A program made the position numbers and the translations under genes. This document shows positions 25,141 through 32,136 of a stretch of 52,584 nucleotides of DNA, one piece after another. The stretch covers positions 1 to 52,584 of the forward strand of contig NZ_JANHKS010000041.1 of the NCBI RefSeq assembly GCF_028682175.1, given 5' to 3'. The notes beneath the pieces are model-generated. The model searched no databases. It saw only the letters and a program-made list of their open reading frames with translations, and had not been told where the DNA came from. The DNA is from Pseudomonas putida (lineage in GTDB: Bacteria; Pseudomonadota; Gammaproteobacteria; Pseudomonadales; Pseudomonadaceae). Position 1 is the first letter of the stretch, and the number at the start of each line of letters is the position of its first letter.

Positions 25141-25599
25141 ATGCCAGATTTTCCAAAAGGAAAGACCCTACGCAACGGGCGTTATTCTGAACCCGGAAGG
25201 ATCTACCTCATTACGTCCGTGACTCAGGGCCGAACGCCGGTGTTCGCGGATTGGCGTTTGGGGCGCTTGGTGGTGGAGGAGTTGCGAGCGGCTCAAGAGT
25301 CAGGGATGGCGGACTCGATGGCCTGGGTTGTCATGCCTGATCACCTGCATTGGCTTATGGCACTGAAAGATAGTCAGTTGACCCCGCTCATGCAGCGAGT
25401 CAAGTCGCGCAGCGCCCGCTCGGTCAACAGCGTGAGGGGTGGGCATACGCAACTTTGGCAACGAGGTTTTTACGACCGTGCTCTGCGCAGTGAGGATGAT
25501 CTGTTGAGGATGGCGAGGTATGTAGTGGCGAACCCATTGCGGGCCGGGCTTGTGCGCAGGATCGGAGACTATCCGCTGTGGGATGCAATCTGGCTGTAG
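25141..25599 (+). CDS. REP-associated tyrosine transposase (RAYT)
   Basis: A 152-residue single-domain Y1 transposase of the IS200/IS605-like superfamily, the class that nicks REP hairpins in the family. Motifs: N-terminal GRYSEPGRIYLITSVTQGRTPVF, the HUH pair in MPDHLHWLM (H68, H70), KSRSARSVN, LWQRGFYDRALR, and the catalytic tyrosine Y127 in RMARYVVANPLRAGLVRR. Length and motif order are complete, so it looks functional. Start: ATG at 25141 with weak AGGCAAAGG upstream. The GTAG-footed family-A REPs are its probable substrates. Confidence 0.9.
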   Translation: MPDFPKGKTLRNGRYSEPGRIYLITSVTQGRTPVFADWRLGRLVVEELRAAQESGMADSMAWVVMPDHLHWLMALKDSQLTPLMQRVKSRSARSVNSVRGGHTQLWQRGFYDRALRSEDDLLRMARYVVANPLRAGLVRRIGDYPLWDAIWL

Positions 25600-25605
25600 G
25601 AGCGA

Positions 25606-25669
25606 ATCGCGAGCAAGCTCACTCCTACAGGTCATGCGTAGATCCTGTAGGAGTGAGCTTGCTCGCGAT
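25606..25669. repeat. Compact REP doublet, right end of the RAYT element
   Basis: 64 bp: two family-A REPs with GTAG ends inward around spacer GTCATGCGTAGATC. It is the exact reverse complement of 24985-25048. An extra partial REP start (CTGTAGGAGCGA, about 25594-25605) overlaps the end of the RAYT gene. Confidence 0.97.
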
Positions 25670-25674
25670 GTTTT

Positions 25675-26871
25675 TTAGCTATTGGGCAACAACCGACAAG
25701 TAATGCTCTTGATGTACCGCGTTTCCGGGATTGCCGGGTGTACCGGGTGGTCCGGGCCCTGGCCGCCGCGTTCCAGGAGCTGGATGTTGCGGTCCAGGTG
25801 GCGGGCGCTGGTCAGGAGGATGTTCTGCAGGTCGTCTTCCGGCAGGTGCATCGAGCAGGAAGCGCTCACCAGGATGCCGTCCTTGCTCAGCAGGCGCATG
25901 GCCTGTTCGTTCAGGCGACGGTAGGCGCCTTCGCCGTTCTTCAGGTCTTTCTTGCGTTTGATGAACGCAGGCGGGTCGGCGACGATCACGTCGAAACGCT
26001 CTTCAGCCGCTTTCAGCTCTTTAAGCGCCTCGAACACGTCGCCTTCCACGCAGGTGACTTTATCGGCAAAGCCGTTCAGGGTCGCGTTGCGCTCCACGCC
26101 ATCAAGGGCGAAGCCCGAGGCGTCGACGCAGAACACTTCGCTGGCACCGAATGCACCGGCCTGCACACCCCAGCCACCGATGTAGCTGAACAGGTCCAGT
26201 ACCCGCTTGCCCTTGACGTACGGCGCCAGGCGCGCGCGGTTCATGCGGTGGTCGTAGAACCAGCCGGTCTTCTGGCCTTCCATCACCGGGGCCTCGAACT
26301 TCACGCCGTTTTCTTCCAGCGCAACCCACTCCGGCACCAGGCCGAAGGCGGTTTCGACGTACCGGTTCAGGCCTTCGGCGTCACGCGCCGCCGAGTCGTT
26401 CTTAAGCAGGATGCCGCTTGGCTTGAGCACTTGAATCAATGCGGCCAGCACGTCGTCCTTGTGCTCTTCCATGGTCGCGGAAGCCAGTTGCACCACCAGG
26501 ATGTCGCCAAAACGGTCGACCACCAGGCCTGGCAGCAGGTCGGAATCACCGTAGACCAAGCGATAGAACGGCTTGTCGAACAGGCGCTCGCGCAGCGACA
26601 GGCACACGTTCAGGCGGTGCACCAGCAGCGATTTGTCCAGCGGCAGCTTGACGTCGCGCGACAGCAGGCGTGCGCAAATCAGGTTGTTCGGGCTCAGGGC
26701 GACGATGCCCAGCGGTTTGCCGCCGGCGGTTTCAAGGATCGCCTGGGCGCCTGGAGCGAAGCCGTTGAGCGGCGTGGCGGCAACGTCGATCTCGTTGCTG
26801 TAGATCCACAGGTGACCGGCGCGAAGGCGACGGTCGGCGTTGGGCTTGAGGCGCAAGCTAGGCAGGGACAT
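25675..26871 (-). CDS. rlmI: 23S rRNA (cytosine-C5)-methyltransferase RlmI family
   Basis: SAM-dependent rRNA methyltransferase of the RlmI/YccW family, which makes m5C1962 in 23S rRNA in E. coli. The 398-residue protein has an N-terminal PUA domain (LRLKPNADRRLRAGHLWIYSNEID), a middle EEHAD-like domain, and a Rossmann domain with VLDLFSYIGGWGVQAGAFGA and VIVADPPAFIKRKKDLKNG. The catalytic SASCSMHLPEDD carries the cysteine. It is divergent from the HDOD gene and converges on the RAYT element. Exact nucleotide specificity is inferred from the family. Confidence 0.9.
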   Translation of the reverse strand: MSLPSLRLKPNADRRLRAGHLWIYSNEIDVAATPLNGFAPGAQAILETAGGKPLGIVALSPNNLICARLLSRDVKLPLDKSLLVHRLNVCLSLRERLFDKPFYRLVYGDSDLLPGLVVDRFGDILVVQLASATMEEHKDDVLAALIQVLKPSGILLKNDSAARDAEGLNRYVETAFGLVPEWVALEENGVKFEAPVMEGQKTGWFYDHRMNRARLAPYVKGKRVLDLFSYIGGWGVQAGAFGASEVFCVDASGFALDGVERNATLNGFADKVTCVEGDVFEALKELKAAEERFDVIVADPPAFIKRKKDLKNGEGAYRRLNEQAMRLLSKDGILVSASCSMHLPEDDLQNILLTSARHLDRNIQLLERGGQGPDHPVHPAIPETRYIKSITCRLLPNS

Positions 26872-26982
26872 GACGTCGCTCCGGAAAAAAGAGCGGGATT
26901 ATAACCCGTGATCCGGCCTGCGGGCGTGCCGCTGTGAATTAACTGGCTGACGGTCTGTCGGATCCAGAGACTGTATCAACGG

Positions 26983-27013
26983 TTGTCGTAGCATGGGCGG
27001 TAAGGGTTAAAAT
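26983..27013 (+). promoter_or_regulatory. Possible sigma-70 promoter of the HDOD gene
   Basis: TTGTCG (26983-26988) and TTAAAA/TAAAAT (27007-27013) are spaced 18-19 bp, 26 bp before the ATG. On the opposite strand, TATAAT at 26898-26903 inside the palindrome CGGGATTATAACCCG is a likely -10 for rlmI. Confidence 0.4.
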
Positions 27014-27039
27014 CGCCCCCTGACCCCGAGTGTGTACTT

Positions 27040-27906
27040 ATGTCCCAAGAGCTTACTTCCGAGCAGATCCAGCAGGCGTTGCAAGGCATCAGCGTCCCGC
27101 CCCAGCCGCAAATCATGGTGGATTTGCAGATGGAGCAGTACATGCCCGACCCTGACCTGGGTGTCATCGCCCGGTTGATTGCGCAGGATCCGGGGCTGTC
27201 CGGGGCTTTGCTCAAGATCGTCAACTCGGCCCATTACGGCCTGGCCAACAAGATTGCCTCGATCCAGCGCGCGGTCAATCTGCTGGGCAGCCGCTCGATC
27301 ATCAACCTGATCAATGCGCAGTCGATCAAGGGTGAGATGAGCGACGAGACCATCGTGGTGCTCAACCGCTTCTGGGACACCGCCCAGGACGTGGCCATGA
27401 CCAGTCTGACGCTGGCCAAGCGCATCGGCTCGCAAACCGTGGATGAATCCTACGCGCTGGGTCTGTTCCACGATTGCGGTGTGCCCTTGATGCTCAAGCG
27501 TTTTCCCGAGTACATGAACGTGCTCGAAGAGGCTTATGCCAAGGCCGGGCCAGAGTCTCGGGTGGTGGACACCGAAAACCGCATTCTCAACACCAACCAC
27601 GCCGTTGTCGGCTATTTCACTGCCAAGTCTTGGCGTTTGCCTGAACATGTCAGCAATGCCATCGCCAACCACCACAATGCGCTGGCGATCTTCCAGGACG
27701 AGTCGGGCCGCAATGCCCCCCTCAAGAACCTGCTGGCGATCCTGAAGATGGCCGAGCACATCTGCTCTTCCCATCGTGTGCTGGGCAACCAGGTGGTCGA
27801 TCATGAGTGGAACAGCATCGGCCACCTGATCCTCGATTACGTGGGGCTGTCGGACTACGACTTCGAGAACCTCAAGGAAAGCCTTCGTGAACTGAGCTCG
27901 CACTGA
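27040..27906 (+). CDS. HDOD domain protein
   Basis: A 288-residue protein made almost entirely of an HDOD domain (metal-independent relative of HD phosphohydrolases). It has PPQPQIMVDLQMEQYMPDPDLGVIARLIAQDPGLSGALLKIVNSAHYG, the ordered helices RAVNLLGSRSIINLI, the partial HD remnant LGLFHDCGVPLML, and a last helix pair with ANHHN. HDOD proteins act as signalling scaffolds, often with motility or c-di-GMP systems. No receiver, GGDEF or EAL domain is attached, so the pathway is not determined. Confidence 0.85.
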   Translation: MSQELTSEQIQQALQGISVPPQPQIMVDLQMEQYMPDPDLGVIARLIAQDPGLSGALLKIVNSAHYGLANKIASIQRAVNLLGSRSIINLINAQSIKGEMSDETIVVLNRFWDTAQDVAMTSLTLAKRIGSQTVDESYALGLFHDCGVPLMLKRFPEYMNVLEEAYAKAGPESRVVDTENRILNTNHAVVGYFTAKSWRLPEHVSNAIANHHNALAIFQDESGRNAPLKNLLAILKMAEHICSSHRVLGNQVVDHEWNSIGHLILDYVGLSDYDFENLKESLRELSSH

Positions 27907-27945
27907 TTCTGCGGGCCTTGCGTCTGTCCCTCATCGAGTTGCCCC

Positions 27946-28758
27946 ATGCCTGAATTGCCTGAAGTCGAAACCACCCGTAGGGGCATCGCCCCTCATCTGG
28001 AAGGACAGCGCGTCAGCCGCGTGATCGTGCGTGATCGCCGCCTGCGCTGGCCGATTCCGGAAGATCTGGACGTGCGCCTGTCCGGCCAGAAAATCGTGAT
28101 CGTGGAGCGCAGGGCCAAGTACCTGCTGATCCAGGCCGAGGTGGGCACGCTGATCAGCCATCTTGGGATGTCCGGCAATCTGCGGCTGGTGGAGGCGGGG
28201 CTGCCTGCGCTCAAGCACGAACACGTGGACATCGAGCTGGAGTCGGGCCTTGCCCTGCGCTACACCGACCCTCGTCGTTTCGGCGCGATGCTCTGGAGCC
28301 TCGATCCGCACAATCACGAATTGCTGGTGCGCCTAGGGCCTGAGCCGCTGACCGACCTGTTCGACGGCCTGCGCCTGTTCGAGCTGTCCCGTGGCCGTTC
28401 GATGGCGGTCAAGCCGTTCATCATGGACAACGCCGTGGTGGTGGGCGTGGGCAATATCTACGCGACCGAAGCGCTGTTCGCGGCGGGCATTGATCCGCGG
28501 CGCGAGGCCAAGAGCATTTCCAAGGCGCGCTATATAAAGCTGGCGGTCGAGATCAAACGAATCCTGGCCGCTGCCATCGAGCGTGGCGGTACGACGCTGC
28601 GGGACTTTATTGGCGGCGACGGCCAGCCCGGTTATTTCCAGCAGGAGCTGTTTGCCTATGGTCGTGGCGAAGAGCCGTGCAAGGTCTGCGGCACGACGAT
28701 GCGCGAGGTGAAGCTGGGGCAGCGGGCGAGCGTGTATTGCCCCAAGTGTCAGAAGTAA
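27946..28758 (+). CDS. mutM: Formamidopyrimidine-DNA glycosylase (Fpg/MutM)
   Basis: Bifunctional base-excision repair enzyme that removes 8-oxoguanine and formamidopyrimidines and cuts the abasic strand. After removal of Met, the N-terminal PELPEVETTRRGI supplies the catalytic proline and glutamate. K57 is within RRAKYLL, the helix-two-turn-helix is around DNAVVVGVGNIYATEALF, and a C-terminal zinc finger is formed by CKVCGTTM ... YCPKC. The 270-residue length is standard. It follows the HDOD gene by 39 bp and may be read with it. Confidence 0.97.
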   Translation: MPELPEVETTRRGIAPHLEGQRVSRVIVRDRRLRWPIPEDLDVRLSGQKIVIVERRAKYLLIQAEVGTLISHLGMSGNLRLVEAGLPALKHEHVDIELESGLALRYTDPRRFGAMLWSLDPHNHELLVRLGPEPLTDLFDGLRLFELSRGRSMAVKPFIMDNAVVVGVGNIYATEALFAAGIDPRREAKSISKARYIKLAVEIKRILAAAIERGGTTLRDFIGGDGQPGYFQQELFAYGRGEEPCKVCGTTMREVKLGQRASVYCPKCQK

Positions 28759-28771
28759 CCTGCTGCTTTTC

Positions 28772-28860
28772 TGTGGGAGCTGGCTTGCCAGCGAAGGCGG
28801 CGTGTCAGACAGCCCACCGGGTGCTGATTCACCGCCTTCGCAGGCAAGCCAGCTCCCACA
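28772..28860. repeat. REP doublet, family C
   Basis: Inverted pair of TGTGGGAGCTGGCTTGCCAG with a GTGG foot around a spacer starting GGCGGCGTGTCAG. It is the only copy of this hairpin family in the window. Confidence 0.9.
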
Positions 28861-28980
28861 AGATATGTGGCGCGGCTGATACCAGGTTTTACGATAATTG
28901 CGCGGCTGCTCGCTTGCTTAACCCCCATCCCTGTTTATAGTGAGCAGCATCACTATTTGCCGAGCCTGAAGGACCACGCC

Positions 28981-29319
28981 ATGAGCCCGTTTCGCATTCT
29001 CGCTGCTACCCTGGCCCTGTTTTTTGGTTTGCAGATGACACCTGCCATGGCTCAGGTCGAGGCCTCGGGCGGGGATGATCCCGTCTATCAGATCCAGAAT
29101 CCGCCAGCCTACGCGATGATCGGCGACTTGCTGGTCGCCCGCCCGCTATTGATTGTCGCGACCGTGCTGGGCGCCGGCCTGTTCGTCATCGCCTCGCCGT
29201 TCGCGGCCGCAGGCGGCAACCTCGGCGCCACCGGCAAGGCGCTGGTGGTCGATCCGGGCAAGGCCGCGTTCGTGCGCTGCCTGGGCTGCACCACCAGCGG
29301 CTACGGCAAGCACGACTGA
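28981..29319 (+). CDS. Small exported/membrane protein of unknown function
   Basis: A 112-residue protein with a clear signal peptide (MSPFRILAATLALFFGLQMTPAMAQ) and one hydrophobic helix after it (LLVARPLLIVATVLGAGLFVIASPFAAAGG). It ends in VRCLGCTTSGYGKHD with a CxxC pair. I do not recognise a characterised family. The last 19 bp overlap the 3' end of the convergent ggt gene. Confidence 0.75.
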   Translation: MSPFRILAATLALFFGLQMTPAMAQVEASGGDDPVYQIQNPPAYAMIGDLLVARPLLIVATVLGAGLFVIASPFAAAGGNLGATGKALVVDPGKAAFVRCLGCTTSGYGKHD

Positions 29320-31043
29320 TCGGCGCAGGCCCGCATCAAGCTCAATGGCGCAGTCGGTTTGAATATCTCTGAAACCCCGATGCCGCGAGGATCGCTCGCG
29401 GCTTCCACGCGGGCGTTGTTCTTGCGCCACAGCAGCACCTGCTGATTGCCGAAGTCGCGCTTGGTCTCCCGCAGCCGATAGCCGCGTTCGCGCAAGTCGG
29501 CCAGTTCCTCTTCCGTAAACGCCCCCGGCTCATACTCCATCACGTCAGGAATGTACTGGTGGTGATAGCGCGGCACCGATGCCCAGTTGGCGATGGGCTG
29601 TTCGTCCAGGTACTGCAGCATCGACAGCAGCACCATGCTGGGAATCCGGCTGCCCCCTGGCGTGCCAAAGGCGGTGAACGCGTTCGGGCCTTCGATGAAA
29701 CTGGGGCTCATGCTCGACAGCGGGCGCTTGCCCGGTTCGATGATGTTCGCCTGGCTGCCGACCAGACCGTAGGTGTTGCTGCCCTTGGGATCGACGGCGA
29801 AGTCATCCATCTCGTCATTGAGAATCACCCCGGTACCCGGCACGGTGAAGGTCGAGCCAAACGGCAGGTTCAGTGACAGGGTCGCGGCGACGGCGTTGCC
29901 TTCGTTGTCGAGCACGGCAAAGTGGCTGGTGTTGTCCCCTTCACGCCAGCGCGGGGCGGGCGGCAGGATGTTGTTGGGCGTGGCCCGGTGCGGGTCGATG
30001 CTGGTGGCCAGTTCCATCAGATAGTCCGGGGCAAGTACCTGCGCCACCGGGTTGGGCACGAAATCAGGATCGCCGAACAGCACCCTGTCGCGATAGGCCC
30101 GGCGCAGCACCTCGACCACATAATGGGCGCGCTGCACCTTCTCGGACTCGCGCCACGGCAATTGCTGCAACATGTACAGGCTCTGCGCCAGCGCCACGCC
30201 GCCGGCCGAGGGTGGCGGGGCGCTTATGAGTTCGCGCTGATCCGCCAACTGGAAGCGCAGCGGCGTGCGGGTGATGACGTCGTATTCTTCGAAATCGTGG
30301 TAGTTCCAGACCCCACCCGCCGCCCGAACCCCGCTCACCATCGCCTGGGCCGTCAGCCCACTGTAGAAACCTGCGCGGCCTTTATCGGCCAGACGGTCCA
30401 GGGTCTGGGCCAGTTCCGGTTGCTTGATGATCTCGCCCAGCTCCGGCACGTCGTTGTTACGCAGGAACAGCCGGGCGCTTTCCTTGTTCTCCCGCAGCGC
30501 AAACAGCCGCCAACTGGCGCGATCGCGATAGACCTCATCGACCTTGAAGCCGCGGTAGGCGATGCGGATGGCCGGGGCCAGAGAGATGGTGAGCGGCAGG
30601 CGGCCATAACGCTCGGCCAGTTCGACCAGCGCGGCAGGTAGACCGGGAATGGCTGCGGCCATCGGGCCGTTCAGGGAAAGATCGGGCTGGGCGATGCCAT
30701 GGCGGTAGAACATCTTGCTCTTGGACTTGAGTGGCGCTTTTTCCCGCGCGTCCAGGAACTGGTACTGCACAGGCTCCCCGGCCTGACGCAGCAGAAAGAA
30801 GCCGCCGCCACCCATTCCCGAGCCGTAGGGCTCGACCACGGCAAGGGTCGCGCTGATGGCGATGGCGGCGTCGAAGGCGTTACCCCCATCGACCAGAATT
30901 TCCCGACCGGCGGCGGTCGCAATGGGGTGGGGGCTGGCGATAGCCGCCTGATCCGGATGATCCGGGCTGGCCTGGGTGGTGAAGGCGCACAGGAAAAGCG
31001 CAGCGCCCACCGAGGACGGAACCCGCGAAAGCTTCGATGTCAT
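29301..31043 (-). CDS. ggt: Gamma-glutamyltransferase
   Basis: Periplasmic autoprocessing enzyme that hydrolyses or transfers the gamma-glutamyl group of glutathione. Start taken at MTSKLSRVPS (580 residues), followed by a signal peptide ending near TTQAS. The precursor has the N-terminal DGGNAFDAAIAISATLAVVEPYGSGMGGGGF. The nucleophilic threonine T372 is in DNTSHFAVLDNEGNAVA and becomes the small-subunit N-terminus after cleavage. GGSRIPSMVLLSML, the oxyanion/substrate region, follows. The 3' end overlaps the convergent small membrane-protein gene by 19 bp. Confidence 0.94.
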   Translation of the reverse strand: MTSKLSRVPSSVGAALFLCAFTTQASPDHPDQAAIASPHPIATAAGREILVDGGNAFDAAIAISATLAVVEPYGSGMGGGGFFLLRQAGEPVQYQFLDAREKAPLKSKSKMFYRHGIAQPDLSLNGPMAAAIPGLPAALVELAERYGRLPLTISLAPAIRIAYRGFKVDEVYRDRASWRLFALRENKESARLFLRNNDVPELGEIIKQPELAQTLDRLADKGRAGFYSGLTAQAMVSGVRAAGGVWNYHDFEEYDVITRTPLRFQLADQRELISAPPPSAGGVALAQSLYMLQQLPWRESEKVQRAHYVVEVLRRAYRDRVLFGDPDFVPNPVAQVLAPDYLMELATSIDPHRATPNNILPPAPRWREGDNTSHFAVLDNEGNAVAATLSLNLPFGSTFTVPGTGVILNDEMDDFAVDPKGSNTYGLVGSQANIIEPGKRPLSSMSPSFIEGPNAFTAFGTPGGSRIPSMVLLSMLQYLDEQPIANWASVPRYHHQYIPDVMEYEPGAFTEEELADLRERGYRLRETKRDFGNQQVLLWRKNNARVEAASDPRGIGVSEIFKPTAPLSLMRACADQSCLP

Positions 31044-31122
31044 GCGTATCTCGCTCAGGTCAACAGGCATTACAGCCAGTGTCTTCGGCGAAAGCGCGGA
31101 TGCCGACAGGATATGCCTTCGG

Positions 31123-31374
31123 TTATGCCTTACTGGTAATCAACGTGTACTTGGCCATGAGCTCGTCCTTGCTCTCCACGTGGTTTTCATCCAGCGGAAT
31201 GCAATCCACAGGGCACACTTGCTGGCATTGCGGTTCATCGTAATGGCCGACGCACTCGGTGCACAGGTTCGGGTTGATTACGTAGATCTCCTCGCCTTGA
31301 GAGATCGCTTCGTTCGGGCACTCGGGTTCGCAGACGTCGCAATTGATGCAATCGTCGGTGATGATCAGGGACAT
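31123..31374 (-). CDS. YfhL-type 2[4Fe-4S] ferredoxin
   Basis: An 83-residue bacterial-type ferredoxin. Two cluster motifs, CINCDVCEPECP and CTECVGHYDEPQCQQVCPVDC, give eight ligating cysteines with the insertion typical of the Chromatium/YfhL class. An acidic C-terminal helix follows (VESKDELMAKYTLITSKA). It acts as a low-potential electron carrier with an unknown partner. Start ATG gives MSLIITDDC. It is downstream of coaD on the same strand with a hairpin between them. Confidence 0.95.
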   Translation of the reverse strand: MSLIITDDCINCDVCEPECPNEAISQGEEIYVINPNLCTECVGHYDEPQCQQVCPVDCIPLDENHVESKDELMAKYTLITSKA

Positions 31375-31413
31375 GGATACTCCTGCCACGGTCGACACCG
31401 GGGCATATAAACA

Positions 31414-31440
31414 CTAATGCGGCGAATTGTGCCGCATTAG
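31414..31440 (-). terminator. Probable terminator after coaD
   Basis: A perfect 10-bp stem (CTAATGCGGC/GCCGCATTAG) with a 7-base loop, followed on the minus strand by TGTTTATAT. It lies between coaD and the ferredoxin gene. Confidence 0.65.
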
Positions 31441-31473
31441 CGCTGCATATGCACCTGGACCGTGACGTCCGGG

Positions 31474-31953
31474 CTAGGGTTTGAACCTTTCGCTCAGCGC
31501 CTGGGCGACCGCAGGATGTACGAATTTACTGATATCACCGCCTAACGCTGCGATTTCTCTGACCAGCGTAGATGAAATGAATGAATAGCGTTCGGACGGG
31601 GTGAGAAAAAGACTTTCGACGTCCGGAGCCAGCTGCCGATTCATGTTGGCCAGCTGGAATTCATATTCGAAGTCAGAAACGGCGCGCAAACCGCGCAGCA
31701 GGATGTTGGCGTTCTGCTCCTTGGCGAAATGCACCAGCAGACTGGAAAAGCCCACGACTTCGACGTTGGGCAGGTGTTTGGTCACCTCGCGGGCCAGTTC
31801 GACCCGTTGATCGAGTGTGAACAGCGGGTTTTTCTTCGGGCTGGCCGCCACCGCGATCACGACCTGATCGAACAGGCGAGCGGCGCGCTCGACCAGATCG
31901 CCGTGGCCCCGGGTGATTGGGTCGAAGGTGCCTGGGTACAACGCTCGGTTCAT
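31474..31953 (-). CDS. coaD: Phosphopantetheine adenylyltransferase
   Basis: Transfers AMP to 4'-phosphopantetheine in coenzyme A synthesis. The start MNRALYPGTFDPITRGHGD is chosen by family match over a 50-codon longer frame. It carries the nucleotidyltransferase T/HxGH motif (TRGH), LLRGLRAVSDFEYEFQLANMNR, and the C-terminal SERYSFISSTLVREIAALGGDISKFV. 159 residues, the normal length. A family-B REP doublet lies upstream between it and the GMC gene. Confidence 0.97.
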   Translation of the reverse strand: MNRALYPGTFDPITRGHGDLVERAARLFDQVVIAVAASPKKNPLFTLDQRVELAREVTKHLPNVEVVGFSSLLVHFAKEQNANILLRGLRAVSDFEYEFQLANMNRQLAPDVESLFLTPSERYSFISSTLVREIAALGGDISKFVHPAVAQALSERFKP

Positions 31954-32043
31954 CGGATCGTCCTGATGTCGCAGTGCAAAAGGGAACCGGGATGGTAGCG
32001 TAGCGGGCTCGCGGGGCCAAGTTTCGGCTATCGCCGAGCGCTT

Positions 32044-32134
32044 CGTAGCAGCACGGCTTGCCGGCGGGAGCGGTGTATCTGCAACCAATGCATCGACTGA
32101 CACACCGCTCCCGCCGGCAAGCCGTGCTGCTACG
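32044..32134. repeat. REP doublet, family B
   Basis: 91-bp inverted pair of CGTAGCAGCACGGCTTGCCG. The spacer also has outer symmetry (AGCGGTGTA ... ACACCGCT). Confidence 0.92.
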
Positions 32135-32136
32135 GA

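Larger units (their letters stand above)
24985..25669. mobile_element. Putative RAYT element bounded by inverted REP doublets
   Basis: A 685-bp stretch holds one transposase gene between two 64-bp sequences that are exact inverted copies. Each copy is itself a REP doublet. No target-site duplication is seen at the outer edges. RAYTs are generally thought not to move as ordinary insertion sequences, so whether this unit is or was mobile is inference from symmetry. Confidence 0.6.

Noticed and set aside
25141..25599. Ordinary IS200/IS605 insertion sequence
   Set aside because: There is no accessory TnpB gene, and the motif pattern (HLHW, RYVVANPLRAGLV) with flanking REPs is that of a RAYT.
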